Shown: positions 7,718-17,617, counted from the stretch's first letter. The stretch is 43,543 nucleotides of DNA from an uncultured Bellilinea sp. (GCA_938040735.1 CALHYE010000012.1:1-43543); one strand, 5' to 3'. The notes: a model not told the origin generated them from the sequence alone. Numbers and translations are program-made.

Positions 7718-8197
7718 ATGAGCGTTGAAACCAAAAGCCGCGAAAAAATACTGGAAGTCGTCAACGCCGCCATTGAAAAATTCGGCGCAAAACAGGAGGA
7801 ATTGATTCCCATCCTGAACGAGGTCAACCGCCAATTGGGCTATATTCCCACCGAGGCTATGGAAGAAATCAGCCGCCGACTGAAAGAACCAAAGAGCAGT
7901 CTATTCGGTGTTGCCAGTTTTTATCACATGCTCTCCACCAAACCCCGCGGACGCCATGTCATTCAATTTTGCGAAAGCGCACCTTGCCATGTAGTCGGCG
8001 GGCGAGAGGTGTTTGAATCCCTCAAAGAAGAACTCGGACTGGAGCCGAATGAAACCTCTCCGGACGGTAAGTGGACGTTGATCACCACCAGCTGTCTCGG
8101 AGTGTGTTCGGTAGGCCCGGTCATTGTAATAGATGAAGACATCTACGGCAATGTGGATGCCCGAAAGGTTCCTGAAATCTTAGCGCGGTATGAGTGA
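7718..8197 (+). CDS. NuoE-like [2Fe-2S] subunit, second copy (HydC type)
   Basis: A 159-residue paralogue of the protein at 4363. It has a clean four-Cys [2Fe-2S] set, CESAPC (C-x4-C) and CLGVC (C-x3-C). The ATG follows AAAGGAGG. The gene is 12 bases ahead of the second NuoF-like gene, forming a classical nuoE-nuoF pair. In [NiFe] HydABCSL/Hox enzymes such a subunit joins the flavin subunit to the NuoG-like chain. Whether this copy belongs to the hydrogenase branch or to the formate dehydrogenase branch cannot be told from sequence. Confidence 0.92.
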   Translation: MSVETKSREKILEVVNAAIEKFGAKQEELIPILNEVNRQLGYIPTEAMEEISRRLKEPKSSLFGVASFYHMLSTKPRGRHVIQFCESAPCHVVGGREVFESLKEELGLEPNETSPDGKWTLITTSCLGVCSVGPVIVIDEDIYGNVDARKVPEILARYE

Positions 8198-8209
8198 AGG
8201 AGGTGTCCG

Positions 8210-9850
8210 ATGAAAATGACTCGCTCAATGGTACTGGTCTCTAGCGATCCCATCAGCATTCAGCTGGGAGCGCAGGAAGTCTTTCAGGCGCTGCAGGAAC
8301 AAATTAAAGCCTTTGGTCTGGAGGAAGAAATCTCCTTAACCATGGTCGGTGATGTTGGCCGGCATGATGCCCTTCCACTGGTTATCGTTTATCCGGAAGC
8401 GGTCATCTACGGACCGGTCACACCGGAAAAAGTCCCTTATCTGGTCGAAGAACACCTCTACAAAGGTCGGATTGCGGAGGAACTGGTTGCTTCAGTCCGC
8501 GAATTAAGCGGTAGAATTGCGTGGTTACATGCCCGCAAAGGCACCTTGCCCGCCGAACAGAGAATTGTCCTGCGCCGGGCCGGCATCATTGACCCAACTA
8601 GCATCGAAGACTATATCCTCAATGATGGTTACACGGCGCTTGGAAAAGTTCTCACCAGCATGACACCGCAAGAAGTCATTGAAGAGATCAAAAAATCCGG
8701 TTTACGCGGTCGGGGCGGCGCCGGTTTTCCAACCGGCACCAAATGGGGGTTTGTTGCCCGAGAAAAATCCGAGAAAAAATACATCATCTGCAACGCCGAT
8801 GAATCCGAACCCGGCACGTTTAAGGATCGCCTGATTTTGGAAGGGGATCCGCACAGCATGATTGAAGCGATGGCTATTGCCGGTTACGCGGTTGGCGCAG
8901 ACGAAGGTTACATCTATGTCCGCGGCGAATACTTGCTGGCTCAGGAACGCCTCAAAAAAGCTATTCAGGATGCCCGCGAGATGGGCTTTCTGGGCAAAAA
9001 TATTTTTGGCACCGATTTCAACTTTGAAATTCACATTCACGCTGGCGCCGGCGCCTACATCTGCGGCGAAGAAACCGCACTGATCGAGTCCATCGAGGGC
9101 AAACGCGGACAGCCCCGCTCCCGCCCTCCCTATCCTACTACTCATGGTCTTTGGGGCAAACCGACCGTGGTCAATAACGTTGAAACGCTCGCCAATATTC
9201 CGCCAATTATCAACAACGGCGCGGATTGGTATCGCAGTTTCGGGACACCCAGCAGCCCCGGCACCAAAGTTTATACCGTCCTTGGGAATGTGAACGTAAC
9301 CGGTTTGATCGAAGTCCCTATGGGCATCACGCTTCGAGAGGTGATTGCCATTTATGCCAAAGGCATGAAAAATGGCTCAAACTTCAAACTAGCCCAGACC
9401 GGCGGATCAAGCGGCTCCATCATTCCGGCTTCCCTGCAAGATACTCCCATGGACTTCGACTCCTACACCAAAGCGGGGGTTTCGCTGGGTTCAGGCGCGT
9501 TGTTGATTTGCGATGAAGACACCTGCGTGGTGGATCTGGCAAAGGTGCTTTTGAACTTCTTCCGAGTCGAATCCTGCGGCAAATGCAATCCCTGCCGAAT
9601 CGGGACTCAGCGTGCCTGGGAAATGCTGGACAAGATCTCAAAAGGTCAGGCGTCCTTGAGCGACCTCGATAAATTGGCGGAACTTTCTGAAAACCTGTAT
9701 ATGTTATCCAACTGCGGCTTGGGACAAACAGCCGGTACACCCCTGCGCGACATTCTAAATTATTTCCGCGCTGAGGTAGAAGCCCACATTCGCCTCAAGG
9801 TTTGCCCGGCCGGAGTCTGCAAAATGGAGGAGTTGATCCCTCTATCTTGA
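8210..9850 (+). CDS. NuoF-like NAD(P)H/FMN subunit, second copy
   Basis: A 546-residue flavoprotein paralogous to that at 5888. The FMN/NAD core is intact (GLRGRGGAGFPTGTKW and CNADESEPGTFKDR), as is the N3-type motif ESCGKCNPCRIG. It differs in two ways. The N-terminal thioredoxin-like domain is kept in length but has lost every cluster cysteine (SSDPIS, VGRHDALP), and the protein stops after CPAGVCKMEE with no C-terminal 2[4Fe-4S] ferredoxin. It is therefore a shorter electron path with fewer centres, suited to simple NAD(P)H oxidation or reduction. AGGAGG lies just upstream of the ATG. Confidence 0.92.
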   Translation: MKMTRSMVLVSSDPISIQLGAQEVFQALQEQIKAFGLEEEISLTMVGDVGRHDALPLVIVYPEAVIYGPVTPEKVPYLVEEHLYKGRIAEELVASVRELSGRIAWLHARKGTLPAEQRIVLRRAGIIDPTSIEDYILNDGYTALGKVLTSMTPQEVIEEIKKSGLRGRGGAGFPTGTKWGFVAREKSEKKYIICNADESEPGTFKDRLILEGDPHSMIEAMAIAGYAVGADEGYIYVRGEYLLAQERLKKAIQDAREMGFLGKNIFGTDFNFEIHIHAGAGAYICGEETALIESIEGKRGQPRSRPPYPTTHGLWGKPTVVNNVETLANIPPIINNGADWYRSFGTPSSPGTKVYTVLGNVNVTGLIEVPMGITLREVIAIYAKGMKNGSNFKLAQTGGSSGSIIPASLQDTPMDFDSYTKAGVSLGSGALLICDEDTCVVDLAKVLLNFFRVESCGKCNPCRIGTQRAWEMLDKISKGQASLSDLDKLAELSENLYMLSNCGLGQTAGTPLRDILNYFRAEVEAHIRLKVCPAGVCKMEELIPLS

Positions 9851-9887
9851 AGCAAAACCCCTACACTACTCTTTGGAGACTTAGATC

Positions 9888-10766
9888 ATGGCTGTCGAAA
9901 ACAACGTAATTTCCATTGATGCGCTAATGCCTGCCGAAATGGCCCAAAAGGCGGAAGCAATTGGCGTGAAAAAAGCCAACCTTGCCTTTTGGCCGCTTTT
10001 TGCCCTATCCATTCTAGCCGGCGCTTTTATTGCATTAGGAGCCATTTTTGCCACAACGGTTAGCGCCGGGTCTTCGGCTTTACCCTACGGGGTTGCCCGC
10101 CTGTTGACCGGACTGGTGTTTACTGTCGGCCTTATATTGGTCATTGTCGGTGGAGCGGAGTTGTTCACCGGCAACAACCTGATTATTATGGCGTTCACCA
10201 ACGGCAAAGTCACCTTGCAGGCGCTCTTACGCAACTGGATCATTGTCTATCTCGGCAACTTTGTCGGCTCGGTGGCTACCGCTGTGATTATGTTCCTGAC
10301 CCGACAATACACCTTTGGTAATGGTTCGATCGGTTTAGCCGCGCTTAACATTGCCAACGGTAAAGTTAACCTCGAATTTGTACAAGCCATTGCGCTCGGT
10401 ATCATGTGTAATGCCATGGTGTGTATGGCAGTCTGGTTGTGCTATTCAGCCCGTTCCACAACCGATAAAATTCTCGCCATCATTCCGCCCATCAGCGGTT
10501 TTGTGGCTTGCGGTTTTGAACACTCGATCGCCAACATGTACTTTATCCCGTTGGGATTATTCATCAAACAATTTGCCCCCGCTTCTTTTTGGGAGTCGAA
10601 AGCGCTGCTTGATGCCGGCGTAACCATGGAAAAGTTCACCAACCTCACCTGGCAGGGTTTCTTCATCAATAATTTGCTGCCGGTGACGATTGGAAACATC
10701 ATCGGCGGTGCAGTGCTGGTAGGACTTGTATACTGGTTCATTTTCCTCAAAAAATGGAGCAAGTAA
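9888..10766 (+). CDS. Formate/nitrite transporter (FNT) family channel
   Basis: A 292-residue integral membrane protein of the FocA/NirC family, with six predicted hydrophobic helices. Family marks are GGAELFTGNN in the conserved second/third helix region, GIMCNAMVCMAVW, and FEHSIANMYFIPLG, which carries the conserved pore histidine. FNT proteins form pentamers that pass formate, nitrite, hydrosulfide or similar anions. Lying 29 bases before a formate dehydrogenase gene, this one most likely carries formate. A TGGAGA-type ribosome site precedes the ATG. Placement inside the train makes formate transport co-expressed with its oxidation or production. Confidence 0.93.
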   Translation: MAVENNVISIDALMPAEMAQKAEAIGVKKANLAFWPLFALSILAGAFIALGAIFATTVSAGSSALPYGVARLLTGLVFTVGLILVIVGGAELFTGNNLIIMAFTNGKVTLQALLRNWIIVYLGNFVGSVATAVIMFLTRQYTFGNGSIGLAALNIANGKVNLEFVQAIALGIMCNAMVCMAVWLCYSARSTTDKILAIIPPISGFVACGFEHSIANMYFIPLGLFIKQFAPASFWESKALLDAGVTMEKFTNLTWQGFFINNLLPVTIGNIIGGAVLVGLVYWFIFLKKWSK

Positions 10767-10795
10767 GCCTTTTGGTGATGAAAGGATTATAGATT

Positions 10796-13561
10796 ATGGT
10801 TCAGATCAAAATTAATGGCATTGAACTGGATGTACCCAAAGGGACAACGGTTTTAGAAGCCGCCGAAAAAGCGGGGATCACCATTCCTACCCTTTGCTAC
10901 CATAAAGACCTCTCTCCTTATGGGGGTTGTCGTCTGTGCATCGTTGAAGTTAAAGGCGGTCGGATACCGATGACTTCTTGCACGCTGCCGGCAGAAAACG
11001 GCATGGAGGTACAAACCGAAACCGAAAATTTGCGCAAATCCCGCCGAACAATTTTGGAATTGCTGCTATCAACCTACTATGAATCTGGCTATGCGCAAAA
11101 AGACGAACACCCCAACGAATTGGAGTACTGGGCAAACGCTTACGGCCTGGAACTCAACGCCCACATGGCTGAAAAACCCCGCTATGAGGTCAACAGCGAT
11201 CCCAATCCTTTCGTTTGGGTTGATTTGAACAAGTGCATTCTGTGCGGCCGTTGTGTGCGTGCCTGCGCCGAAGTTCAAGGGCGTTTTGTTTGGGGACTTT
11301 CGGAGCGCGGTTATGAGGCTCGCATTGTAGCCGGTTTAGATGAACCGATGCTGGAAGCGCGCTGCGAATCGTGCGGCGCGTGTGTCGCCTACTGCCCCAC
11401 CGGTGCATTGGACAATAAAATGTCGGTCGGTTTAGGCGCACCCGATAAAGTCGTCCGCACCACCTGTTCTTACTGCGGGGTTGGTTGTCAGTTTGATTTA
11501 CACGTTAAGGACGGCAAAATTATCCGCGTGACTTCGACACCGGAAGCCCCGGTTAACGGAATGCGTCTGTGCGTCAAGGGACGCTATGGTTACGACTATG
11601 TCCATCATCCGGATCGCTTAACTCAACCCCTGGTGCGTGACTATCTGCTGAAAGGCGAAACCCGCAAAGACAAGAAAAACCGCGGTGAGTGGGTTGCCGT
11701 AGATTGGGAAACAGCTCTGAACATTGTCGCCAATAAACTCAATCAAATCCGCACTGAAAGCGGAGCCGACAGCATTGGGGTGCTGAGTTCAGCAAAATGC
11801 ACCAATGAAGAAAACTACTTAATGAACAAGTTTACCCGACAAGTGTTGGGCACCAACAATATTGACCACTGCGCCCGCCTGTGTCACGCCAGCACCGTAG
11901 CCGGCCTGGCAATCTCCTACGGCTCGGGAGCAATGTCCAACACCATGCAAGATATTGTCGAAAATGCTCAGGCCATTTTTGTAACCGGCTCGAACACCAC
12001 CGAACAACACCCCGTTTTCGGCACGATGATCCGCCAGGCGGTACTTAAGCGCGGCGTTAAGTTGATCATTGCCGATCCTCGCCGCATTGATCTGGTGGAC
12101 TTTGCCACTCTGCACTTGCAGCAAAAATCCGGTACCGACATCGCCTTGCTCAATGGCATCATGAATATCATCCTTGAAAAAGGCTGGGCAGATGAGCAAT
12201 TCATTAGCGAGCGCACCGAAGGTTTTGAAGAATTCAAGGCCAACCTCCAAAACTACCCGCCGGAAAAAGTAGCGGAAATAACCGGCGTGCCCCTTGAAAA
12301 AATTTATCAGGCTGCCGAAATCATGGGCGCTTGCAAACCAATGGCCGTTTTCTGGGCAATGGGCATTACTCAGCATATTGTCGGGGTTCAAAATGTCTTA
12401 ACCTTAGCCAATTTACAGATGCTGCTGGGTAATATGGGAGTGCCGGGCGGCGGAGTCAACCCGCTGCGCGGTCAGAATAATGTGCAAGGCGCCTGCGATA
12501 TGGGCGGTTTACCCAACGTTTATCCCGGCTATCAAGCCGTTGCTTCGGATGCTGCCCGGGAAAAGTTTGAAGCCGCCTGGGGCGTACCTCTTTCACCCAA
12601 ACCCGGCATGACCGTTACCGAAATGATTCCGGCGGCCGGTGAAGGCAAAATCCGCGCGCTTTACATCCTTGGCGAAAACCCGGTCATGACCGATCCGGAC
12701 GTCAACCATGTCCGTCACTGTTTGGAGGAACTGGAATTCCTGGTTTTGCAGGAAATCTTCCCCTCCGAAACCTCAGCCTATGCCGATGTGCTCTTGCCCG
12801 GCGTGACCTTTGCCGAAAAAGAAGGCACTTTCACAAACACCGAACGCCGCATTCAACGCGTCCGCAAAGCCGTTGAGCCGATTGGTCAATCCCGCCCTGA
12901 TTGGGAGATCATCAGCGATTTAGCTCGGCATGTGATCGCCTTGAGTGAGCGGAAACCTTCTGATGCGCCTCAGGCTGGCTGGAATTATTCATCAGCCGCC
13001 GAGATTATGGACGAGGTGGCCCAGGTTACCCCGTCCTACGCGGGTGTAAGTTTTGAACGCCTCGATCGCGGCGAAAATCTCCACTGGCCGGTCAAAGGAT
13101 ACGATCACCCCGGCACGCCAATTTTGCATATTGGTCAATTCACCCGCGGCAAGGGTTTGTTCTCACCTACTACCGATGTACCGCCCGCTGAAAAGCCGGA
13201 TGCCGAGTTCCCGATGCTGATGAATACCGGCCGTGTCCTGTATCACTGGCATGGCGGCGAAATGACCCGCCGCGCTAAAGGTTTGATGGAGGTTTATCCC
13301 ATGCCGCTAATCGAGCTGAACCCAGAAGATGCCCTGCGGATTGGGATCAATGGCAATCGAAGGGTCAAAATTACCTCGCGGCGCGGCAGCATTATCTCCG
13401 AAGCCTGGGTCACCGATCGAGTCCCAGAAGGGATGGTATATGCCAATTTCCACTTCCCCGAAGCCAATGCCAATGAGTTGACCATCGCAGCCCTCGATCC
13501 AATCGCCAAAATCCCGGAGTTCAAAATTACGGCTGTAAAGGTCGAATTAGCGGATGAGTGA
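10796..13561 (+). CDS. fdhA: Formate dehydrogenase catalytic subunit, cysteine type, with NuoG-like N-terminus
   Basis: A 921-residue cytosolic Mo/W enzyme subunit for formate/CO2 interconversion. The N-terminal [2Fe-2S] domain has C34, C45, C48 and C62. Two [4Fe-4S] sites follow (CILCGRCVRAC and CESCGACVAYCP). The molybdopterin part starts with CSYCGVGC, and its active site reads CARLCHAS with Cys363, codon TGT at 11882-11884, so no selenocysteine. The usual His-Cys3 cluster site after the [2Fe-2S] domain is lost: the stretch HPNELEYWANAYGLELN keeps the His but no Cys. No Tat signal is present. NuoEF-type partners and an FNT channel in the same train suggest an NAD(P)/ferredoxin-linked complex. 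Confidence 0.93.
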   Translation: MVQIKINGIELDVPKGTTVLEAAEKAGITIPTLCYHKDLSPYGGCRLCIVEVKGGRIPMTSCTLPAENGMEVQTETENLRKSRRTILELLLSTYYESGYAQKDEHPNELEYWANAYGLELNAHMAEKPRYEVNSDPNPFVWVDLNKCILCGRCVRACAEVQGRFVWGLSERGYEARIVAGLDEPMLEARCESCGACVAYCPTGALDNKMSVGLGAPDKVVRTTCSYCGVGCQFDLHVKDGKIIRVTSTPEAPVNGMRLCVKGRYGYDYVHHPDRLTQPLVRDYLLKGETRKDKKNRGEWVAVDWETALNIVANKLNQIRTESGADSIGVLSSAKCTNEENYLMNKFTRQVLGTNNIDHCARLCHASTVAGLAISYGSGAMSNTMQDIVENAQAIFVTGSNTTEQHPVFGTMIRQAVLKRGVKLIIADPRRIDLVDFATLHLQQKSGTDIALLNGIMNIILEKGWADEQFISERTEGFEEFKANLQNYPPEKVAEITGVPLEKIYQAAEIMGACKPMAVFWAMGITQHIVGVQNVLTLANLQMLLGNMGVPGGGVNPLRGQNNVQGACDMGGLPNVYPGYQAVASDAAREKFEAAWGVPLSPKPGMTVTEMIPAAGEGKIRALYILGENPVMTDPDVNHVRHCLEELEFLVLQEIFPSETSAYADVLLPGVTFAEKEGTFTNTERRIQRVRKAVEPIGQSRPDWEIISDLARHVIALSERKPSDAPQAGWNYSSAAEIMDEVAQVTPSYAGVSFERLDRGENLHWPVKGYDHPGTPILHIGQFTRGKGLFSPTTDVPPAEKPDAEFPMLMNTGRVLYHWHGGEMTRRAKGLMEVYPMPLIELNPEDALRIGINGNRRVKITSRRGSIISEAWVTDRVPEGMVYANFHFPEANANELTIAALDPIAKIPEFKITAVKVELADE

Positions 13562-13645
13562 GTTTGAAACTGTCTGTTTTACTGGTATGGGCATATTCTC
13601 GAGTGTCGAATCATTCAATAATCATTGAGAAGGAGAGTGTCTGGA

Positions 13646-15604
13646 ATGATTAACCTGACAATTGACGGCCAACAAATTGAGGTACCAGAAGGCACCACGG
13701 TACTCAACGCCGCCCGCAAAGCCGGAATCCACATTCCGACCCTGTGTGATCATCCCCACCTGAAGCCTTACGGTGGATGCCGGTTGTGCATGGTTGAGAT
13801 AGAGGGTTTTCGCACCTTACAGGCTTCTTGCACCATACCGGCAACCAACAATATGGTGGTCCGGACCACATCCGAGCAAATTCACAAAGCCAGAAAGTTT
13901 ATCCTCACCTTAATTTTCAGTGAGCGCAATCACTTCTGCCCCTATTGTCAGGTGAGCGGCAGCGATTGCGAGTTGCAAAACGCCGCCTACGGGGAAGGGA
14001 TGACCCACTGGCCCTTGCAGCCGAACTGGCAGCCTTACCCGATGGATGCTTCCCACCCTTATTTCATTCTGGAACACAACCGTTGTATCCTTTGCCGGCG
14101 CTGCATCCGCGCCTGTTCGGAATTGGTAGGGGCAAACACCTTAGGGGTTGAAGAACGCGGCGCAAAGACCTTTGTCATCGCCGATTTGAATGTCCCCTTG
14201 GGAGAAAGTTCGTGCGTTTCTTGTGGAATGTGTGTTCAGGTCTGTCCTACCGGCGCACTGATTGACCGGCGCAGCGCTTATCGCGGCCAAAATACCACCG
14301 TAGATCATCATCAGACCCTTTGTGTGGGTTGTTCGGTCGGCTGCGGCGTGGATATCCTCACCCGCGACCAACAGTTGATCCGCATTGATGGCGATTGGGA
14401 TGCTCCGATCAATCAGGGCGTAACCTGCAAAGTTGGTCGCTTCTACCCGGCATTTGATGACCGCGAACGGCTGAAAGCCCCTCTGCTTCGAAAAAATGGC
14501 AGTCTCCAACCGGTTTCTTGGGAAGAAGCGCTGGCAGCAGCCGCCGAAAAGATTAAGACAGCCGCCGGGGACGGTATCGCTGCAATCGTATCTACCCGCC
14601 TGCCGCTCGAAAGTCTGGTTCTCTTCCGCCAGCTGTTTGCCGATCGCCTGGGTAGTGAGATGGTCACATCCACCGAAGAAGGAAGCCGCACGGCGATTCT
14701 ATCCAGATGGGCTGAAAAGCTGGGCAAAGCATTTGAGAGCAAAATTGATCAGATTCACGAGGCTGACGCATTCTTTGTCATGGGCGCCGATCTCATCAAT
14801 GAACATGAAGTTTTGGGCTTTTTCATCCGCAGGCGCTTCCCTGAAGGGATAAAATTGATTTTGGTAGACGAAGATCAAAATCGCTTAGGTGATCTTGCCC
14901 ATTGTGCCTTGATCCCCCAAAAGAAGACGGGAGCTGCCCTGCTGAAAGGGTTAATTGCTGCAGTGGCAAAACTCGGCCAAAATCGAGTTGCATTCAACGG
15001 TCAACCCGATGAAGAAGTGCAAAAAGCCAGTGAAGCTTGCGGTGTGGCTTCAGACCTTCTCTTAGAAGCAGCCTTCCAGTTAACCAACAATGAGAAATCA
15101 ATCATCATCTACGATCCGGCCGTTACCGATGATGAAGTGATGGATTTGATCATCAAACTGAGCCAGACAAGCGGGGCGGCGATGATCAGCATCAAAGGCG
15201 GAGCCAATGCGTTGGGCGCTGCTCAACTGGGTCTGGATAAATCCTTGAAACTGAATGGCCATCGGTTGGCCTACATTGCCCTCGGCGATGAAGAGCCAAA
15301 GGAAAGGCTCATTCAGCAGATCGAGAAGTGTTCTAACATTATCGTTCAAGCCAGTTATCATTCTCGTCTGACAGCAATGGCGGATGTTGTCTTTCCTGTC
15401 GTCAACTGGTTGGAACAGGATGGGCATTTTATCAACCTTGATGGCCGGTTGCAGATCGCTGCAAGGGTTCTCAAACCGGCTGAAAGCATTTGGACAAATG
15501 AGGCCGTTCTTTCAGCGCTCGCAGACAAACTTGGTACGGCATTAGAAAGTGAGTGGGAGAAGGTTATTTCTCAACGACCTTCTCCCGTGAGCATTGCCGC
15601 CTGA
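13646..15604 (+). CDS. NuoG-like Fe-S subunit of the hydrogenase (HydA-type chain without H-cluster)
   Basis: A 652-residue protein. The N-terminus has [2Fe-2S] ligands C34, C45, C48 and C62, an intact His-Cys3 site (HFCPYCQVSGSDC) and two [4Fe-4S] motifs (CILCRRCIRAC and CVSCGMCVQVCP). A fourth motif, CVGCSVGC, opens a molybdopterin-oxidoreductase-like region that lacks a catalytic Cys/Sec, as in complex I NuoG. There are no [FeFe] H-cluster motifs. It should carry electrons between the NuoEF flavin module and the [NiFe] pair encoded next. ATG 13646 has AAGGAG ten bases upstream and is preferred over an upstream TTG. The first 160 residues resemble the FdhA N-terminus, pointing to paralogy. 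Confidence 0.9.
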   Translation: MINLTIDGQQIEVPEGTTVLNAARKAGIHIPTLCDHPHLKPYGGCRLCMVEIEGFRTLQASCTIPATNNMVVRTTSEQIHKARKFILTLIFSERNHFCPYCQVSGSDCELQNAAYGEGMTHWPLQPNWQPYPMDASHPYFILEHNRCILCRRCIRACSELVGANTLGVEERGAKTFVIADLNVPLGESSCVSCGMCVQVCPTGALIDRRSAYRGQNTTVDHHQTLCVGCSVGCGVDILTRDQQLIRIDGDWDAPINQGVTCKVGRFYPAFDDRERLKAPLLRKNGSLQPVSWEEALAAAAEKIKTAAGDGIAAIVSTRLPLESLVLFRQLFADRLGSEMVTSTEEGSRTAILSRWAEKLGKAFESKIDQIHEADAFFVMGADLINEHEVLGFFIRRRFPEGIKLILVDEDQNRLGDLAHCALIPQKKTGAALLKGLIAAVAKLGQNRVAFNGQPDEEVQKASEACGVASDLLLEAAFQLTNNEKSIIIYDPAVTDDEVMDLIIKLSQTSGAAMISIKGGANALGAAQLGLDKSLKLNGHRLAYIALGDEEPKERLIQQIEKCSNIIVQASYHSRLTAMADVVFPVVNWLEQDGHFINLDGRLQIAARVLKPAESIWTNEAVLSALADKLGTALESEWEKVISQRPSPVSIAA

Positions 15605-15631
15605 GGCTGCTTACAGGAATGAGGAGGATAA

Positions 15632-16177
15632 ATGATGAGTAAACCAAAAGTCGCTTCGGATTGGATGGCCGGTTGTGCTGGCTGTCACATGTCCTTGCTG
15701 GATATGGACGAACGCATCGTCAAGATTGTCGAGCTGGTGGACTTGCGTTCCACGCCAATTACCGACTTGAAACACCCGGATGAAACCGGCGTTGACGTGG
15801 GCATCCTCGAGGGCGGCATCAACAATACCAGCAACGAAGAAGTTGCCAAAATGATGCGCAAACGCTGCAAGATACTGGTCGCTTTGGGTGATTGCGCCGT
15901 GTTTGGAGGTGTTCCCGCAATGCGCAACTTCTTCACCATCGAAGAAACCTTGCGGCGCGCTTATGTAGAAACAGAAAGCACCGATGCGGAGGGAAAAATC
16001 CCGGATGATCCCGAACTGGCTCGTCCAACCCGCGTACGAGCCGTCCACGAGGTTGTACCGGTGGATATTTTTGTGCCGGGTTGCCCGCCAGATGCAGATA
16101 CCATTTTCTATGTTCTATCAGAACTGGCTCAGGGCCGCAGGCCGGATTTGAAAGACGACAAGTTGCACTGGCACTAG
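15632..16177 (+). CDS. [NiFe] hydrogenase small subunit (HoxY/HydS type)
   Basis: A 181-residue electron-transfer subunit with the proximal [4Fe-4S] ligands visible as AGCAGCHMS, GDCAVFGG and PGCPPD. Its short length and lack of medial/distal cluster cysteines and of a Tat signal are typical of soluble group 3 (NAD-linked, HoxY-like) enzymes. GAGGAGG is at 15621-15627. It gives 4 bases spacing to ATG 15632 and 7 to ATG 15635, so the second Met may be the true start. It lies 15 bases before the large subunit gene. Confidence 0.93.
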   Translation: MMSKPKVASDWMAGCAGCHMSLLDMDERIVKIVELVDLRSTPITDLKHPDETGVDVGILEGGINNTSNEEVAKMMRKRCKILVALGDCAVFGGVPAMRNFFTIEETLRRAYVETESTDAEGKIPDDPELARPTRVRAVHEVVPVDIFVPGCPPDADTIFYVLSELAQGRRPDLKDDKLHWH

Positions 16178-16192
16178 AAGGAGGTCCTCAAA

Positions 16193-17617
16193 ATGACCAC
16201 TCAGAAAATTACCATTGAACCGGTAACCCGTATCGAAGGTCATGCCAAAGTGACCATCCATCTCAACCCGGATGGAAATGTTGAGCGTGCTTACCTTCAT
16301 GTCAATGAATTTCGCGGTTTTGAAAAATTCTGCGAAGGCCGCATGGTCTTTGAAATGCCGACTATCACCCCTCGTATTTGTGGGATTTGCCCGGTTTCTC
16401 ACCATCTGGCTGCCGCTAAGGCTGGGGATGAGGTCTACGGCTCTCCCCCTCCCCGCCCGGCTCAATTACTGCGAGAATTAATGCACATGGGGCAGATCAT
16501 TCAGAGCCATGGCATGCACTTCTTTGAATTGGCCGGCCCCGATTTACTACTCGGCTTTGACGCCGATCCGGCTATACGAAATGTAGTCGGTTTAATTCAG
16601 GCTAACCCTGAACTGGCGTTAAAAGCCGTCAATTTGCGCAAATACGGTCAGGAAATCATCCATATTCTCGGCGGACGGAGGATTCACCCCATCTTTGCCG
16701 TCCCCGGCGGGGTCAACAAAGCCTTGAAAACCGCCGAAAGGGACACCATTTTGGCAGGGTTGGACGAGATCATCTCCACCATCCAACTGGGGATTCAAAT
16801 TTTCAAGGGCTGGGCTGAGAAGAACCGCGAGGACATTGATAAATTTGCTGTTTTTCCAACCGGTTACCTGGGTTTAGTCAAAGACGGCAACACCCTCGAA
16901 TTGTATGATGGGAATGTGCGGCTGATTGATGCGAACGGAAAACAGTTAGAACTTTTCGACGGCCGCAAGTACCTGGATTACATTGCTGAACACGTCGAAT
17001 CGTGGTCTTACCTGAAATTCCCCTATTACAAAAAGATGGGTTACCCGGCGGGGGTCTACCGCGTTGGCCCATTAGGGCGTTTAAATGCCAGCGAGCGCAT
17101 TGCAACCCCGCTGGCAGATGCCGAACTGCGTGAGTTTAAAGCGCTCAACAACGGCAACCCCGTTGAAAATACCCTTTATTACCACTATGCCCGCCTGGTT
17201 GAAGCGCTATATGCCGCCGAGAATGTCCGCATCCTGTGTGAGGACCCGGATATTACCAGCACCGATATCCTCAACACCCGCCAGAACTTTAAAGGCGAAG
17301 GAGTCGGCGTCATCGAAGCCCCACGTGGAACGTTGTGGCATCATTATTGGGCAAAACCCAACGGTCAACTTGAGAGGGTTAACATGATTGTTGCTACCGG
17401 CAACAATAACTGGGCAATGAGCCATGCCGTGGATAGCGTAGCCAAGACCTATATCAACGGTCAGCAAATTCGCGAAGGCTTACTCAACCGGGTGGAAGCC
17501 GCTGTGCGGGCTTATGACCCTTGCCTTTCCTGCTCGACTCATGCGGTAGGCCAGATGCCCATCCTGATCGAGATGCTGGATCATCAGGGCAACCTTGTGC
17601 AAACCATATCAAGATAG
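16193..17617 (+). CDS. [NiFe] hydrogenase large subunit (HoxH/HydL type)
   Basis: A 474-residue catalytic subunit for H2 oxidation or evolution. The nickel ligands are in [16 protein letters not shown] (N-terminal pair, about residue 62 on) and DPCLSCSTH near the C-terminus. About 24 residues follow DPCLSCSTH; this tail is normally cleaved after nickel insertion, and the next gene encodes a matching protease. The motif spelling fits soluble NAD(P)-linked group 3 enzymes, probably 3d; the subgroup is a judgement from motifs only. AAGGAGG precedes the ATG. Hyp maturation genes follow within 1.5 kb. Confidence 0.95.
   Translation: MTTQKITIEPVTRIEGHAKVTIHLNPDGNVERAYLHVNEFRGFEKFCEGRMVFEMPTITPRICGICPVSHHLAAAKAGDEVYGSPPPRPAQLLRELMHMGQIIQSHGMHFFELAGPDLLLGFDADPAIRNVVGLIQANPELALKAVNLRKYGQEIIHILGGRRIHPIFAVPGGVNKALKTAERDTILAGLDEIISTIQLGIQIFKGWAEKNREDIDKFAVFPTGYLGLVKDGNTLELYDGNVRLIDANGKQLELFDGRKYLDYIAEHVESWSYLKFPYYKKMGYPAGVYRVGPLGRLNASERIATPLADAELREFKALNNGNPVENTLYYHYARLVEALYAAENVRILCEDPDITSTDILNTRQNFKGEGVGVIEAPRGTLWHHYWAKPNGQLERVNMIVATGNNNWAMSHAVDSVAKTYINGQQIREGLLNRVEAAVRAYDPCLSCSTHAVGQMPILIEMLDHQGNLVQTISR

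Noticed and set aside
11872-11890. Selenocysteine codon in FdhA
   Set aside because: The active-site codon is TGT (Cys), in a normal open frame with no in-frame TGA.
10796-15604. Possible [FeFe] hydrogenase HydA among the large Fe-S proteins
   Set aside because: Neither protein contains H-cluster motifs (TSCCPxW, MPCxxK, ECMxxPGGC types). One has the formate dehydrogenase Cys site, the other a vestigial molybdopterin domain.
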